From Pseudomonas californiensis (lineage in GTDB: Bacteria > Pseudomonadota > Gammaproteobacteria > Pseudomonadales > Pseudomonadaceae): a DNA stretch of 64,000 nucleotides. Position numbers and translations under genes: made by a program. Numbering within the stretch: the stretch's first letter is position 1; every line of letters starts with the position of its first letter. The notes beneath the pieces are model-generated. The model did no database searches, was not told where the DNA came from, and was given only the letters and a program-made list of their open reading frames with translations. Positions 52,312-60,966 of this stretch are shown here, in pieces. The DNA is taken from assembly GCF_021147775.1 (NCBI RefSeq), contig NZ_JAGTPK010000016.1:62001-126000 (forward strand). Reading direction: 5' to 3'.

Positions 52312-53445
52312 ATGAAAAGCCAAACCGTGCGTCGCTGGTCCATCGTTCATACCTGGAGCAGCCTGATATGCACCCTGTTCCTGTTGATGTTGGCCATCAC
52401 TGGCCTGCCATTGATCTTCCACCATGAAATTGACCACCTGTTGGGTGATGCCCCGCACTACCGGGACATGCCCGCTGACACGCCGCACCTGAATCTGGAG
52501 CAACTGGCGAAGGCTGCAGAAGCGCATCGTCCCGGTGAGGTGATGCAGTATTTCGGCTGGGATGACGAAGACCCCAATGGCGTGATGGCCATCACGGCGG
52601 CAACGGCCGGAACCGAACCCAACTCGTCCCACACCTTCGCGCTGGATGCGCGTACTGGCGAAGCGCTGGAAATGCCTTCGGCCAACGGCGGTTTCATGAT
52701 GGTCATGCTGCGCCTGCACGTGGACATGTATGCCGAATTGCCAGGCAAGCTGCTGTTGGCGTTCATGGGACTGCTGTTTGTGGTGGCAATTGTTTCCGGC
52801 ACCGTGCTGTACTCGCCGTTCATGCGCAAGCTCGAATTCGGCACCGTACGGGTCAAAAAATCCACCCGCACACGCTGGCTCGACCTGCATAACCTGATTG
52901 GCGTGGTGACGCTTACCTGGGCGCTGGTGGTTGGGGTAACGGGTGTGATCAGCGCTTGCGCCGATCTCCTGATTGCGTCGTGGCGCAGCGACACGCTGGC
53001 AGCCATGATCGCGCCCTATCGCGACGCACCGCCGCTGACGCAACGCGCACCCGCGACCCGCCTGCTGGAAATCGCCGAATCCGCCGCGCCTGGCATGCAG
53101 GCCGACTTTATCGCCTTCCCGGGGACGCGTTTTTCCAGCGAGCACCATTACGCCGTATTCCTCAAGGGTAATACCCACCTGACTGCGCACCTGGCGACGC
53201 CGGTGCTCATCGATGCCCGGACTCTGCAAGTCACCGCAGTGGTCGAGCGCCCCTGGTACATGGATGCGCTGGGCATGTCACAACCGCTGCATTTCGGTGA
53301 CTACGGCGGCATGCCGATGAAGATTCTGTGGGCAGCGCTGGATGTGTTGACCATCATCCTGCTCGGCAGCGGTGTGTATTTGTGGTGGGTCAGGCGCCGC
53401 GCCGCGCGGACGCTGAACGTCGTCCAGACACAGGTGGCGAAATGA
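52312..53445 (+). CDS. PepSY-associated membrane protein
   Basis: This 377-aa inner membrane protein has four helices (about 16-38, 140-160, 195-220 and 340-365) and PepSY-type periplasmic regions. The family includes candidate ferric-siderophore reductases of iron uptake loci, which agrees with the Fur-box-led sigma/anti-sigma pair upstream. A 120-nt gap separates it from the FecR-like gene. It overlaps the following small gene by 4 nt. Confidence 0.88.
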   Translation: MKSQTVRRWSIVHTWSSLICTLFLLMLAITGLPLIFHHEIDHLLGDAPHYRDMPADTPHLNLEQLAKAAEAHRPGEVMQYFGWDDEDPNGVMAITAATAGTEPNSSHTFALDARTGEALEMPSANGGFMMVMLRLHVDMYAELPGKLLLAFMGLLFVVAIVSGTVLYSPFMRKLEFGTVRVKKSTRTRWLDLHNLIGVVTLTWALVVGVTGVISACADLLIASWRSDTLAAMIAPYRDAPPLTQRAPATRLLEIAESAAPGMQADFIAFPGTRFSSEHHYAVFLKGNTHLTAHLATPVLIDARTLQVTAVVERPWYMDALGMSQPLHFGDYGGMPMKILWAALDVLTIILLGSGVYLWWVRRRAARTLNVVQTQVAK

Positions 53446-53621
53446 GCACCAGACCCTCACGTTTCTGGAAGACGTTCGCCATCCCGTCGGCCATTGCGGC
53501 GCTTACGGCGACCGGTCTGTTTGCCGCATTGCTGGGCGACGGCTGGTGGGACACGCTGGCATGGGCAGGCATGGGCATCGCCGCAGGCTTGAGCGTAAAG
53601 GGACTGCTGGCGCGACGTTGA
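53442..53621 (+). CDS. Small two-helix membrane protein of the PepSY operon
   Basis: The 59-aa protein MSTRPSRFWKTFAIPSAIAA... has two hydrophobic helices (about 12-30 and 38-54) and a basic end. Its ATG overlaps the PepSY gene stop (ATGA). It is probably an accessory subunit of the same inner membrane complex. I do not recognise a named family. Confidence 0.75.
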   Translation: MSTRPSRFWKTFAIPSAIAALTATGLFAALLGDGWWDTLAWAGMGIAAGLSVKGLLARR

Positions 53622-53703
53622 TGAGTCCCACTGCCAGCAAGGCAGATTGCGCACCTGCCGTACGCTGACTAGTCTATGGGCCTGTCTCATTCGAGGATCA
53701 CCC

Positions 53704-54333
53704 ATGTCAGCGCCCACCATGACGTTGTACTTCAATCCGGCCTCCCCCTTCGCCCGCAAGGTGGTTGTACTGCTGCATGAAACCGGTCAACTGGAGCGTG
53801 TGCAGCTGCAGTCGACCGTGTTGACCCCGATAAGCCCGTCCCTGGAGCTGAATGACGACAACCCGGCAGGCAAGCTCCCGGCCTTGCGATTGGCCGACGG
53901 CAATGTGATCCACGACAGTCGGGTCATTCTCGACTACCTGGACCACCAGCATGTCGGCAGCCCGCTGATCCCTCGCGAAGGTTCCGCACGCTGGAGACGC
54001 CTGACTCTCGCCTCCCTCGCTGACGCACTGCTGGATGCAGCGCTGCTGATCCGCTACGAAACCGTCCTGCGTCCTGCGGAAAAACACTGGGACCTGTGGC
54101 TCGACAACCAACAAAAAAAGATCGAGCGCAGCCTGAGTTATTTCGAGCGGGACGCCATCACTGAACTCAGTTCCTCGTTCGATGTAGCGTCCATCAGCGT
54201 CGCGGCCGCGTTGGGTTATCTCGACTTTCGGCAACCTGACCTGCGCTGGCGCAACACCTATCCGCGCCTGGCCAGTTGGTATCTGGAAGTCAGCCAGCGG
54301 CCTTCGATGCTGGCGACCCAACCGGAGGTCTGA
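53704..54333 (+). CDS. Glutathione S-transferase family protein
   Basis: This 209-aa protein has an N-terminal thioredoxin-like domain (TLYFNPASPFARKVVVLLHE, with Ser at the catalytic position; cis-Pro in GKLPAL; DSRVI for glutathione binding) and an all-helical C-terminal domain. The physiological substrate is unknown. ATG 53704 has GAGGA 6 nt upstream. Confidence 0.9.
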   Translation: MSAPTMTLYFNPASPFARKVVVLLHETGQLERVQLQSTVLTPISPSLELNDDNPAGKLPALRLADGNVIHDSRVILDYLDHQHVGSPLIPREGSARWRRLTLASLADALLDAALLIRYETVLRPAEKHWDLWLDNQQKKIERSLSYFERDAITELSSSFDVASISVAAALGYLDFRQPDLRWRNTYPRLASWYLEVSQRPSMLATQPEV

Positions 54334-54455
54334 GCGATGCGCGCCTGCTCATGTTCTGCCGCGGTCTGGTTGCACACGGCGGCGAAGGGAGCAGGCTGAC
54401 AACGCTGTCGATCAGGCGCTGCGCCATCAACCGCTCCTCACGGAGCACGGCCCGG

Positions 54456-55821
54456 TCATTCATGAGCCGGCTCCTGAGCGCGCTCGGCAGGCTTGACCGG
54501 GCGGCTTGATGCAAGGCTGTACCAATCCAGCCTGCGGGTCAGAACCATAAACACACTCAACAGACCGAACAACAGCAGCGCGCCCATCAACAGTGCGTAG
54601 TCTTCTGCGCTCAACAGGCCGTACAGCAAGCCATACAGCGCACTCAAGCCTGCGGCAAAACTTATCCCGTGACGCACACTGCCCAGCACATGGCTGACGT
54701 AAAAGCCGATCAGGCAGACGCAGGCACTGGCCGACACGATGTACGCAACAGCAAAGCCCAGGTGCTCGGACAACGACAGCAGCATCAGGTAAAACAAGGC
54801 CAGCGCAGCACCTACCAACGCGTACTGGACCGGGTGCACCGCCATGTTCTTCAGCACTTCGAACAGGAAGAAGCCTGCAAAGGTCAGCGCGATAAACAGC
54901 AGCGCGTATTTGATCGCCCGATCGCTCTTGAGGTACTGATCCACTGGATCGACGAAACTCACCCCGAAACTGCGACTCTTGAAGTCTTCGCAGGCCTGCG
55001 CTGTCAGGCATCGGCTGAGTGCATCTTCCAGATTGGTAGAAAAGAACGAGGCCTGCCATGCGGCACTGAAGCCCTTATCGGTGATCTCGCGCTGGGTCGG
55101 CAGGTAATTTCGGGGGCGGCCAGTCGGCTGCCAACTGCACGTTGCTGGTCTTGCCGACTGGCGTGATCTCGAACTGCCCGGTGCCCTGCAGCGTCAGGTC
55201 GAATGCAAATTCCAGCGTGGTTTCCTGCCGACTGTCTAACATAGGCAAGTTGGCACTCACCCCTTCACCCAGCCAATCGAGCCGCGAACCCGGCACAAAG
55301 TCCATGGCCTGCCCGTTGAGTTGCAGTTTCAGCGCGTTCTCGATGCCGCGAATATCGCTGATGCCCAACGACAGAAACGGCTTGTCGAACTGGTAATCGG
55401 CAAAGTCATCGGTCACGCCCAATTGTTCGGGCAGCACGAAGTGACCGCTGACGTGATTTTCAGCGTGATACAGCCGCGCTTCGTAGATACCCCGCGAGCG
55501 CCGCTCGGTCTGCACCTTGCCATCAAGCTCGAAACGCTCCGGCAGAAAATACAGATACCCCCGTTGCTCAGCAGTCTCCAGATAGCGCTCATTGGTCTGC
55601 GCGTTGGTTTTCCAGAGGCGCACATTCTTGCGATACGGCACAACGAGGATCGGCCCGGTCAGGCGTTGACTGAAGCTGGAACTGCGGGCGATATCGTCAA
55701 GTACCCCGTCACGCTGCAACTGCCGATCCGTGATCAGGCTGCCGATCATCAACAATGGAATCAGCAACAGAATAATCAGCAACGCAATGGTGCCCAGTTT
55801 TACAGCCAGATTTCGGTTCAT
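54456..55821 (-). pseudogene. creD: Inner membrane protein CreD, frameshifted
   Basis: Two reading frames on the minus strand together make a full CreD of about 454 residues. The N-terminal part (55821 down to about 55115) runs from MNRNLAVKLGTIALLIILLL to LQLAADWPPP and then shifts into a short false tail ending at 55075. The C-terminal part, from about 55115 to 54456, resumes as NYLPTQREITDKGFSAAW in another frame and continues through the six-helix C-terminus. Removing one base in the minus-strand CCGCCCCCGAAATT tract (plus 55106-55119) restores one frame. It is either a true pseudogene or a homopolymer sequencing error. Confidence 0.85.
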
Positions 55822-56018
55822 GGGGCTCTCCCTGTTTTTCGATGGAGAGAGTCTGGAATGGGCATGTGTAGGCAGGATGGGCGTTGTGTGGTAGGTGCTT
55901 GAGCACGAGTCATGCCTGGCGGCAGGCGTGACGCTACCTGATGGTTCTACTAGCTGGAGGACCTGAGCAGACTCACACAGACTAGGACCAATGACCGCTC
56001 AGAATCGAGAAAAAGTCC
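55822..56018. other. Leader of Rhs module 1 / upstream region of creD
   Basis: This 197-nt stretch separates creD from Rhs module 1. It shares blocks with the leader of Rhs module 3 (62950-63047): GTTCTAxTAGCTxG, CACAGACT and TCGAGAA at similar spacing. I found no TTCAC-N6-TTCAC CreB tag in it. Confidence 0.5.
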
Positions 56019-57095
56019 ATGGCATGCGGATTGTCTGTTTTGCAGTGTCGTTATCAATACGACGCATTGGATCGCCTGGCCAGAAACGCTCGCGACGGGC
56101 AGGCCGGCATGGGGGTTTTCTATCAGAGAAATCGCTTGGCTACGCAGATTCAAGGGAATGCGGGTTATACGCTGTTCCAGACGCACAGGCTGGTACTGGC
56201 CCAACAAAACCAGATCGACGACAGCGTCGATTGCGTATCCCTTTTGATCGACCAGCAGGGTTCGATCATTGCAATGCCTGAGCAATCGTTCACCTATACA
56301 CCCTACGGCGTGCGTCATCCAGTGGCCGACTCGATGAACCTGCCCGGCTTCAATGGCGAACGGGCGGACCCAGTGACCGGGCATTACCCGATGGGCAATG
56401 GTTATCGGTCATTCAATCCGGTGTTGATGAGGTTCAACAGCCCGGATAGCTTGAGCCCATTTGGTCAAGGAGGATTGAATGCTTACGCGTACTGCCTGGG
56501 AGATCCGGTCAATCGCAATGATCCGACGGGGCATGTGCCAGTCCTGAATGGAATTCAGGGGGCTGTTTCACGATTATTTGGTGCCTTGCGTAAAGCCCCT
56601 CAACGCGCTCGACAGGTAATCTTCGGCCCCAAAAAACTACGCTTATCCAATCACAGAGATCTATCGGGCGTTGCTCTTTACGACCGGATCAAGACAAATG
56701 GCAAGAAGGAATTACTCATTAATGCCCACGGCGCTCGCCCTTCGAACAGCGACGGTTCGTTCATCTATCTGGACAAAAAGCCGATAGCTGCCGACGCGTT
56801 TTATAACGAACTCAGACGCAGTAATGTGGCGTTGGAAAAATATGAGAGCATTCGAACCGTTGTCTGTTACTCAGGCGATGGCAAAGTTCCATTCGGGGAA
56901 ACCCTATCTTCCATTACAGGTTTACCCGTCAAAAGTTACAAAGGCGGAGTCACTGCATCCTTCGTTAGGGACAATAGTACTGTGCGGGGGCTAAGACCCT
57001 CATATATTGAAAAAACCGATCCTTATGAGAAAGGCACTGAGAGCAGCAGAAAATTTACCTATGAGCCTGTCTGGTATGGACGTCCAGACAGATAA
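56019..57095 (+). CDS. Orphan Rhs core module 1 with HG...C cysteine-peptidase-like tip
   Basis: The 358-aa protein consists of the last YD repeats (CRYQYDALDRLA at 10-21), the Rhs-associated core (NLPGFNGERADPVTGHYPMG through GLNAYAYCLGDPVNRNDPTGH, about 107-172) and a variable tip of about 185 residues. The tip contains ELLINAHGA (His237) and IRTVVCYSGDG (Cys283), then LSSITGLPVKSYKGG. This pattern is shared with module 3 and resembles the His-Gly/Cys arrangement of clan CD peptidases. There is no signal peptide, no long Rhs shell and no immunity gene after it. The start aligns exactly with that of module 3. The tip is visibly AT-richer than its neighbours. Confidence 0.8.
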   Translation: MACGLSVLQCRYQYDALDRLARNARDGQAGMGVFYQRNRLATQIQGNAGYTLFQTHRLVLAQQNQIDDSVDCVSLLIDQQGSIIAMPEQSFTYTPYGVRHPVADSMNLPGFNGERADPVTGHYPMGNGYRSFNPVLMRFNSPDSLSPFGQGGLNAYAYCLGDPVNRNDPTGHVPVLNGIQGAVSRLFGALRKAPQRARQVIFGPKKLRLSNHRDLSGVALYDRIKTNGKKELLINAHGARPSNSDGSFIYLDKKPIAADAFYNELRRSNVALEKYESIRTVVCYSGDGKVPFGETLSSITGLPVKSYKGGVTASFVRDNSTVRGLRPSYIEKTDPYEKGTESSRKFTYEPVWYGRPDR

Positions 57096-57135
57096 ACTAA
57101 CGGAGGCAACTAACCACATCGCACACTGAAAAACC

Positions 57136-58563
57136 TTACCCTATGGCGGACAAAGTCACCCTCACCTCGACCCCTCCCTCGACATTCCCGATGTGCATTT
57201 CTCCGGCATGCAACTGCACGACTTCTTCCACGAAATTCAGGCCGAGCCCGGTGCTTTTCCGACCGCTGTCAGGACGTGGCAGGGAGTAGAAGCGCTCGCT
57301 CAGGCGTGGCAAGGCGTAGTCGGGAATCGGGGCGGCGTCGTTGTAGAGCGTGAAGCGGATCCGCTCACCCTCAGGCTTGGCCGTCAGACCAAGCCTGCCA
57401 TCGACAGGAGTGAAGTCCAGTGCGTTATCGATCAGGTTCGCCAGCGCCTGACTCAGCAGAAAGCGTTCGCCCAGCAGTTGCAGACCGGGATCAATATGAA
57501 TATCGATGCGTAAACCCTGCCGCTCGATGCGGGTAGTTCTGGCGGCCAACAGTTCATCGATCAGCTCCGCCAGCGCAATGGGAACCCGTTCTTCCAGGCC
57601 CTGGCGTTGCTCGACCATCGCCAGGTTGAGCAGACGTTCAATCAGGTGCTGCAAACGGGCGCTCTCGCCCTCGATATTGCTGACGAAACGCTGTCGCTGT
57701 TCGTGGGGCATCTCATCCTGCAATAGCTCGGCAGCGCCGCGAATGGCCGCCAGCGGGCTTTTCAGTTCGTGGGTCAGTGTATGCACGTAGCGTTCGACAT
57801 AGGCTTTACCTTCAAGCTGCGTGCGCATGTGCTCGACCGCCGCAGACAGTTGCTCAAGCTCGCCACCTCGATAATGCGGCAGTTCGGCGCGGCGTCCTTC
57901 GCTGACCGCTTGGGCGTAGCCGGTCAGACGTCGCAAGGCCGAACCCAGCCACCACGAGAACAGCCCGCCCAGCAACAGGCCCAATACCGTCAGGCCTCCG
58001 CCGTACCAGAGCAATCGGCGCTCGGCACGATCAACATAGGGTTGCAACGAGCTGTTGGGTTTGGCGACAGTCACCACGCCAATGATCCTGCCATTGTCAC
58101 GAATCGGCGCGCCCACGTGCATGACCGATGAATTCGGGTCGTCAGGGTCGCTGCGAGTCGAGCGCGCCCCGTATTCGCCATGCAATGTGAGGTAGACGTC
58201 GTTCCATTTCGAGTAATCCTGACCCACTGCCTGACCGGTGGAATCGAGCAATACGATGCCGTTCGCGTCTGTCACATAGATGCGGTTGTTGACCTGGCTT
58301 TTGGTCAGGCCCCAGATGGTAGCGCGAGGCTCTCGCATGCCGTAGGCCTTGAGCGCATCCGGCAGAGCACCCTGGTTCAACGTACCTTGGCGCACCTGAT
58401 CACGCAGAATCTCGGCCAGCAGATTGGCGGTGTCGACCAGGGTTTCTTCGGTGGACTGACGTACGCCTGGGCGAACTTCCTTCATCACCGTGCTGAGCAC
58501 GAAGTAACCCGTCAACGCGATGAACACCGCGTAGACCAGAAAGATCCGGATGCTCAGCGGCAT
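57136..58563 (-). CDS. creC: Sensor histidine kinase CreC
   Basis: This 475-aa membrane kinase has TM1 at about 5-25, a periplasmic sensor region to about 183, TM2 at about 184-206 and a HAMP region. The phosphorylated His265 is in THELKSPLAAIRGAAELL. The ATPase has the N box LANLIDNALDFTP and the G box STGLGLNFVEEVVQLHAG. It phosphorylates CreB and affects carbon-source and beta-lactam responses. It overlaps creB by one base. The usual next gene, creD, is separated from it by Rhs module 1. Confidence 0.94.
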   Translation of the reverse strand: MPLSIRIFLVYAVFIALTGYFVLSTVMKEVRPGVRQSTEETLVDTANLLAEILRDQVRQGTLNQGALPDALKAYGMREPRATIWGLTKSQVNNRIYVTDANGIVLLDSTGQAVGQDYSKWNDVYLTLHGEYGARSTRSDPDDPNSSVMHVGAPIRDNGRIIGVVTVAKPNSSLQPYVDRAERRLLWYGGGLTVLGLLLGGLFSWWLGSALRRLTGYAQAVSEGRRAELPHYRGGELEQLSAAVEHMRTQLEGKAYVERYVHTLTHELKSPLAAIRGAAELLQDEMPHEQRQRFVSNIEGESARLQHLIERLLNLAMVEQRQGLEERVPIALAELIDELLAARTTRIERQGLRIDIHIDPGLQLLGERFLLSQALANLIDNALDFTPVDGRLGLTAKPEGERIRFTLYNDAAPIPDYALPRLSERFYSLPRPDSGRKSTGLGLNFVEEVVQLHAGEMHIGNVEGGVEVRVTLSAIG

Positions 58564-59243
58564 CAGCTGTGGCCCGGACTGAAACTGTAACCCAGCCCGC
58601 GATGGGTCTGGATAGGCTCGGCATCGGCCGCCACGACACGCAGCTTGGCACGCACGCTCTTGATATGGCTGTCGATGCTGCGCTCATAACCGGCATCTGC
58701 CGCCACGCCCATCGCATCGAGCAACTGCTCGCGGCTGAACACCCGCTCGGGCTGAGACAGCAGGCATTGCAGCAGCCGGAATTCGTGACGGGTCAGGCTC
58801 AAGGGTTGGGCGCGATAGCTGATCTGAAAACGCTCAAGATCGACCGTGAATGGCTGGTTTTCCGAGACAGGTGCAGTACGCGGCTGCATACGCTTGAGAA
58901 TCGCCCGGACTCGCGCCGCCACTTCTCGCGGGCTGAACGGTTTGACGACATAGTCATCAGCCCCGATCTCCAGCCCTACGACCCGGTCGATTTCGCCATC
59001 ACGTGCACTCAGGAACATGACAGGCACTTCGCTGAAGCGCCGCAGTTGCTTGCACGTCTCGAAACCGGTGATGTCCGGCAGACCGATGTCCAGAATGATC
59101 AGGTCGGCAGGCGATACCCGCTGATGGTTGACGGCATCCTGCCCCAGGCTGAGCCATGACGTAGTGAAGCCCTCGCTTTGCAGCGCATAGACCAGCGTAT
59201 CGGCAATCGCGGCTTCGTCTTCGACAATCAGAATGTGTGGCAT
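58563..59243 (-). CDS. creB: Response regulator CreB
   Basis: This 226-aa OmpR-family regulator has a receiver domain with the phosphoacceptor Asp52 (LIILDIGLPDITG) and the conserved Lys in YVVKPFSPRE. The C-terminal winged helix ends in RSIDSHIKSVRAKLR. The ATG at 59243 (MPHILIVEDE) is the family start; a TTG seven codons upstream is less likely. It is translated just before creC and cotranscribed with it. Confidence 0.94.
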   Translation of the reverse strand: MPHILIVEDEAAIADTLVYALQSEGFTTSWLSLGQDAVNHQRVSPADLIILDIGLPDITGFETCKQLRRFSEVPVMFLSARDGEIDRVVGLEIGADDYVVKPFSPREVAARVRAILKRMQPRTAPVSENQPFTVDLERFQISYRAQPLSLTRHEFRLLQCLLSQPERVFSREQLLDAMGVAADAGYERSIDSHIKSVRAKLRVVAADAEPIQTHRGLGYSFSPGHS

Positions 59244-59302
59244 GGCATCCGAGCGCTTGGTCAAAGAGCGAAACGTTGCGCGTTTTCAGTCCTCGGCGTC
59301 AA

Positions 59303-59803
59303 TCAGCAATCCGGTTTGTCAGCGGTGTAACGGCGCGCCGGGTTGACGGCGGCATCGAACTCACGCAACGCCTTGGCCCCGATCAGCAGCGGATAGTTGA
59401 AATGGCTGCGATCCACAAGGTTCACTTCGACGGTGCGCTTCTTGTCGCCCAGGCACAGCTCCAGGTCCACCACCGGACGCTTTACCGGATCAATGACTTC
59501 ATCATCGTCTTCGCCATCGGAACGGCCTTTGATCTTGCTGATCCGCGACACCTTGTGTTCGTAAACCTTGTTGTCGGCGTCCTTGGTTGCCAGGCGGAAG
59601 CGTACCCAGTCGTCTCCGTCACGCTTGAACAGCTCAATGTCCTTGGCAGACAGCGACGCCGTGAGCGCACCGGTGTCCATCTTGGCCTTGAAGGTCTGGC
59701 CCAGTTCCGCAACCTTGATGTTTTCATAACGGCCATACAGCGTCGGTTCAGCGGCCATGACAGGCAACGCCAGCAGAGACAACAGCGCCAGGATCGGTTT
59801 CAC
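59303..59803 (-). CDS. Secreted retropepsin-like (PF05618-type, 'ATP-dependent zinc protease') protein
   Basis: The 166-aa protein has a signal peptide (MKPILALLSLLALPVMA, cleaved near residue 18) and a retropepsin-like domain with the catalytic-type motif MDTGALTASLSAKD (Asp43) and LLIGAKALREFD near the end. The family was historically called ATP-dependent zinc protease, though it looks like an aspartic protease fold. The start is GTG at 59803, with GAGGAA upstream. It lies 60 nt upstream of creB on the same strand. Confidence 0.85.
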   Translation of the reverse strand: MKPILALLSLLALPVMAAEPTLYGRYENIKVAELGQTFKAKMDTGALTASLSAKDIELFKRDGDDWVRFRLATKDADNKVYEHKVSRISKIKGRSDGEDDDEVIDPVKRPVVDLELCLGDKKRTVEVNLVDRSHFNYPLLIGAKALREFDAAVNPARRYTADKPDC

Positions 59804-59998
59804 GTGTGGGGTTCCTCACAAGGGGCAGCGCCTGGGTTGACGCCGGTTTTTTAGACAACGAAGCTGCAGTTGGTTCGCCAGCCTCAACGTCGGGCCAGCA
59901 TAATTACCGCTAAGTGAAACATTTGTAAGCACCTGTGTAATTGGCGTAAAACGCGATGATCTTTATTATTGGTCGCCCTGAACCGTCAAGAGTCTTTT

Positions 59999-60892
59999 AT
60001 GCGCCGTGTGCTCACCGGCTGTTTTGTAGCCCTGCTCCTGCTGATCAACACCCTGGTGCTGATAGGCCCCCTGCTGATTTTTGCCTTGCTCAAACTGCTG
60101 TTTCGAGGCCGGATGCGCGATCGCTGCTCGCGAGCGGTCATGTGGATTGCGGAAACCTGGGCGGAAATCGACAAGCTCATTTTTGCGTCATGCATACCTA
60201 CGCAATGGGACATTCGTGGCGACGAGGGCCTGCGCGGCGACACCTCGTATCTGGTGATCAGCAACCATCAAACGTGGGTCGATATTCCAGCGCTGATCCA
60301 GGCGCTCAATCGCCGTACACCGTTCTTCAAGTTCTTCCTGAAAAAGGAATTGATCTGGGTGCCGCTGCTGGGCCTCGCCTGGTGGGCGCTGGACTACCCG
60401 TTCATGAAGCGCTACACAAAAGCGTTTCTGGCCAAAAATCCTGAACTCAAAGGCAAGGACCTGGAGATCACCAAGGCCGCCTGCGAACTGTTCAAACGTC
60501 AGCCGGTGACCATCGTCAACTATCTGGAAGGCACACGTTTCACCCCTGCCAAGCATGCGGCACAGACCTCGCCCTACATCAGCCTGCTCAAGCCCAAGGC
60601 AGGCGGTGTTGCGTTCGTGCTCGCTGCGATGGGCGAACAGCTGGACGCGATTCTGGATGTGACAGTCGTGTACCCCGGCTCCGCTATTCCAGGTTTCTGG
60701 GACATGCTTTGTGGGCGCGTGCCGAAAGTGATCGTCGATATCAGGACGCGCCCCATGGACCCGGCGTTATGGCAGGGGGACTACGAGAACGATCCTGTGT
60801 TTCGCGAGAAAATCCAGGGCTGGGTCAACCAATTGTGGATCGAGAAGGATGCACGGATTGCGGCGTTGAGGCTTGAGGCCGCGCAGCGCTGA
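59999..60892 (+). CDS. PlsC-family acyltransferase (YihG-like)
   Basis: This 297-aa membrane-anchored acyltransferase has an N-terminal helix pair and the HX4D catalytic motif in SNHQTWVDIP. An EGTRF motif (NYLEGTRFTP) binds the glycerol phosphate, and there is the PKAGGVAFVLAAM segment. It is similar to YihG, a candidate 1-acylglycerol-3-phosphate acyltransferase with polyunsaturated or special acyl preference. ATG 59999 is preceded by AAGAG. Confidence 0.88.
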   Translation: MRRVLTGCFVALLLLINTLVLIGPLLIFALLKLLFRGRMRDRCSRAVMWIAETWAEIDKLIFASCIPTQWDIRGDEGLRGDTSYLVISNHQTWVDIPALIQALNRRTPFFKFFLKKELIWVPLLGLAWWALDYPFMKRYTKAFLAKNPELKGKDLEITKAACELFKRQPVTIVNYLEGTRFTPAKHAAQTSPYISLLKPKAGGVAFVLAAMGEQLDAILDVTVVYPGSAIPGFWDMLCGRVPKVIVDIRTRPMDPALWQGDYENDPVFREKIQGWVNQLWIEKDARIAALRLEAAQR

Positions 60893-60966
60893 CTAGCAGT
60901 TTCGACAGGTAGACGGCTTTTCGCGGGCGATTGAGACTGATCCCATCAGGACAGGAGAGCTCGACC

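Noticed and set aside
54290..54463. 57-codon minus-strand frame whose ATG overlaps the creD stop (ATGAATGA)
   Set aside because: The coupling looks neat, but it runs into the GST gene end, has no recognisable domain and ends in low-complexity Arg/Pro/Ser. Kept only as a possibility.
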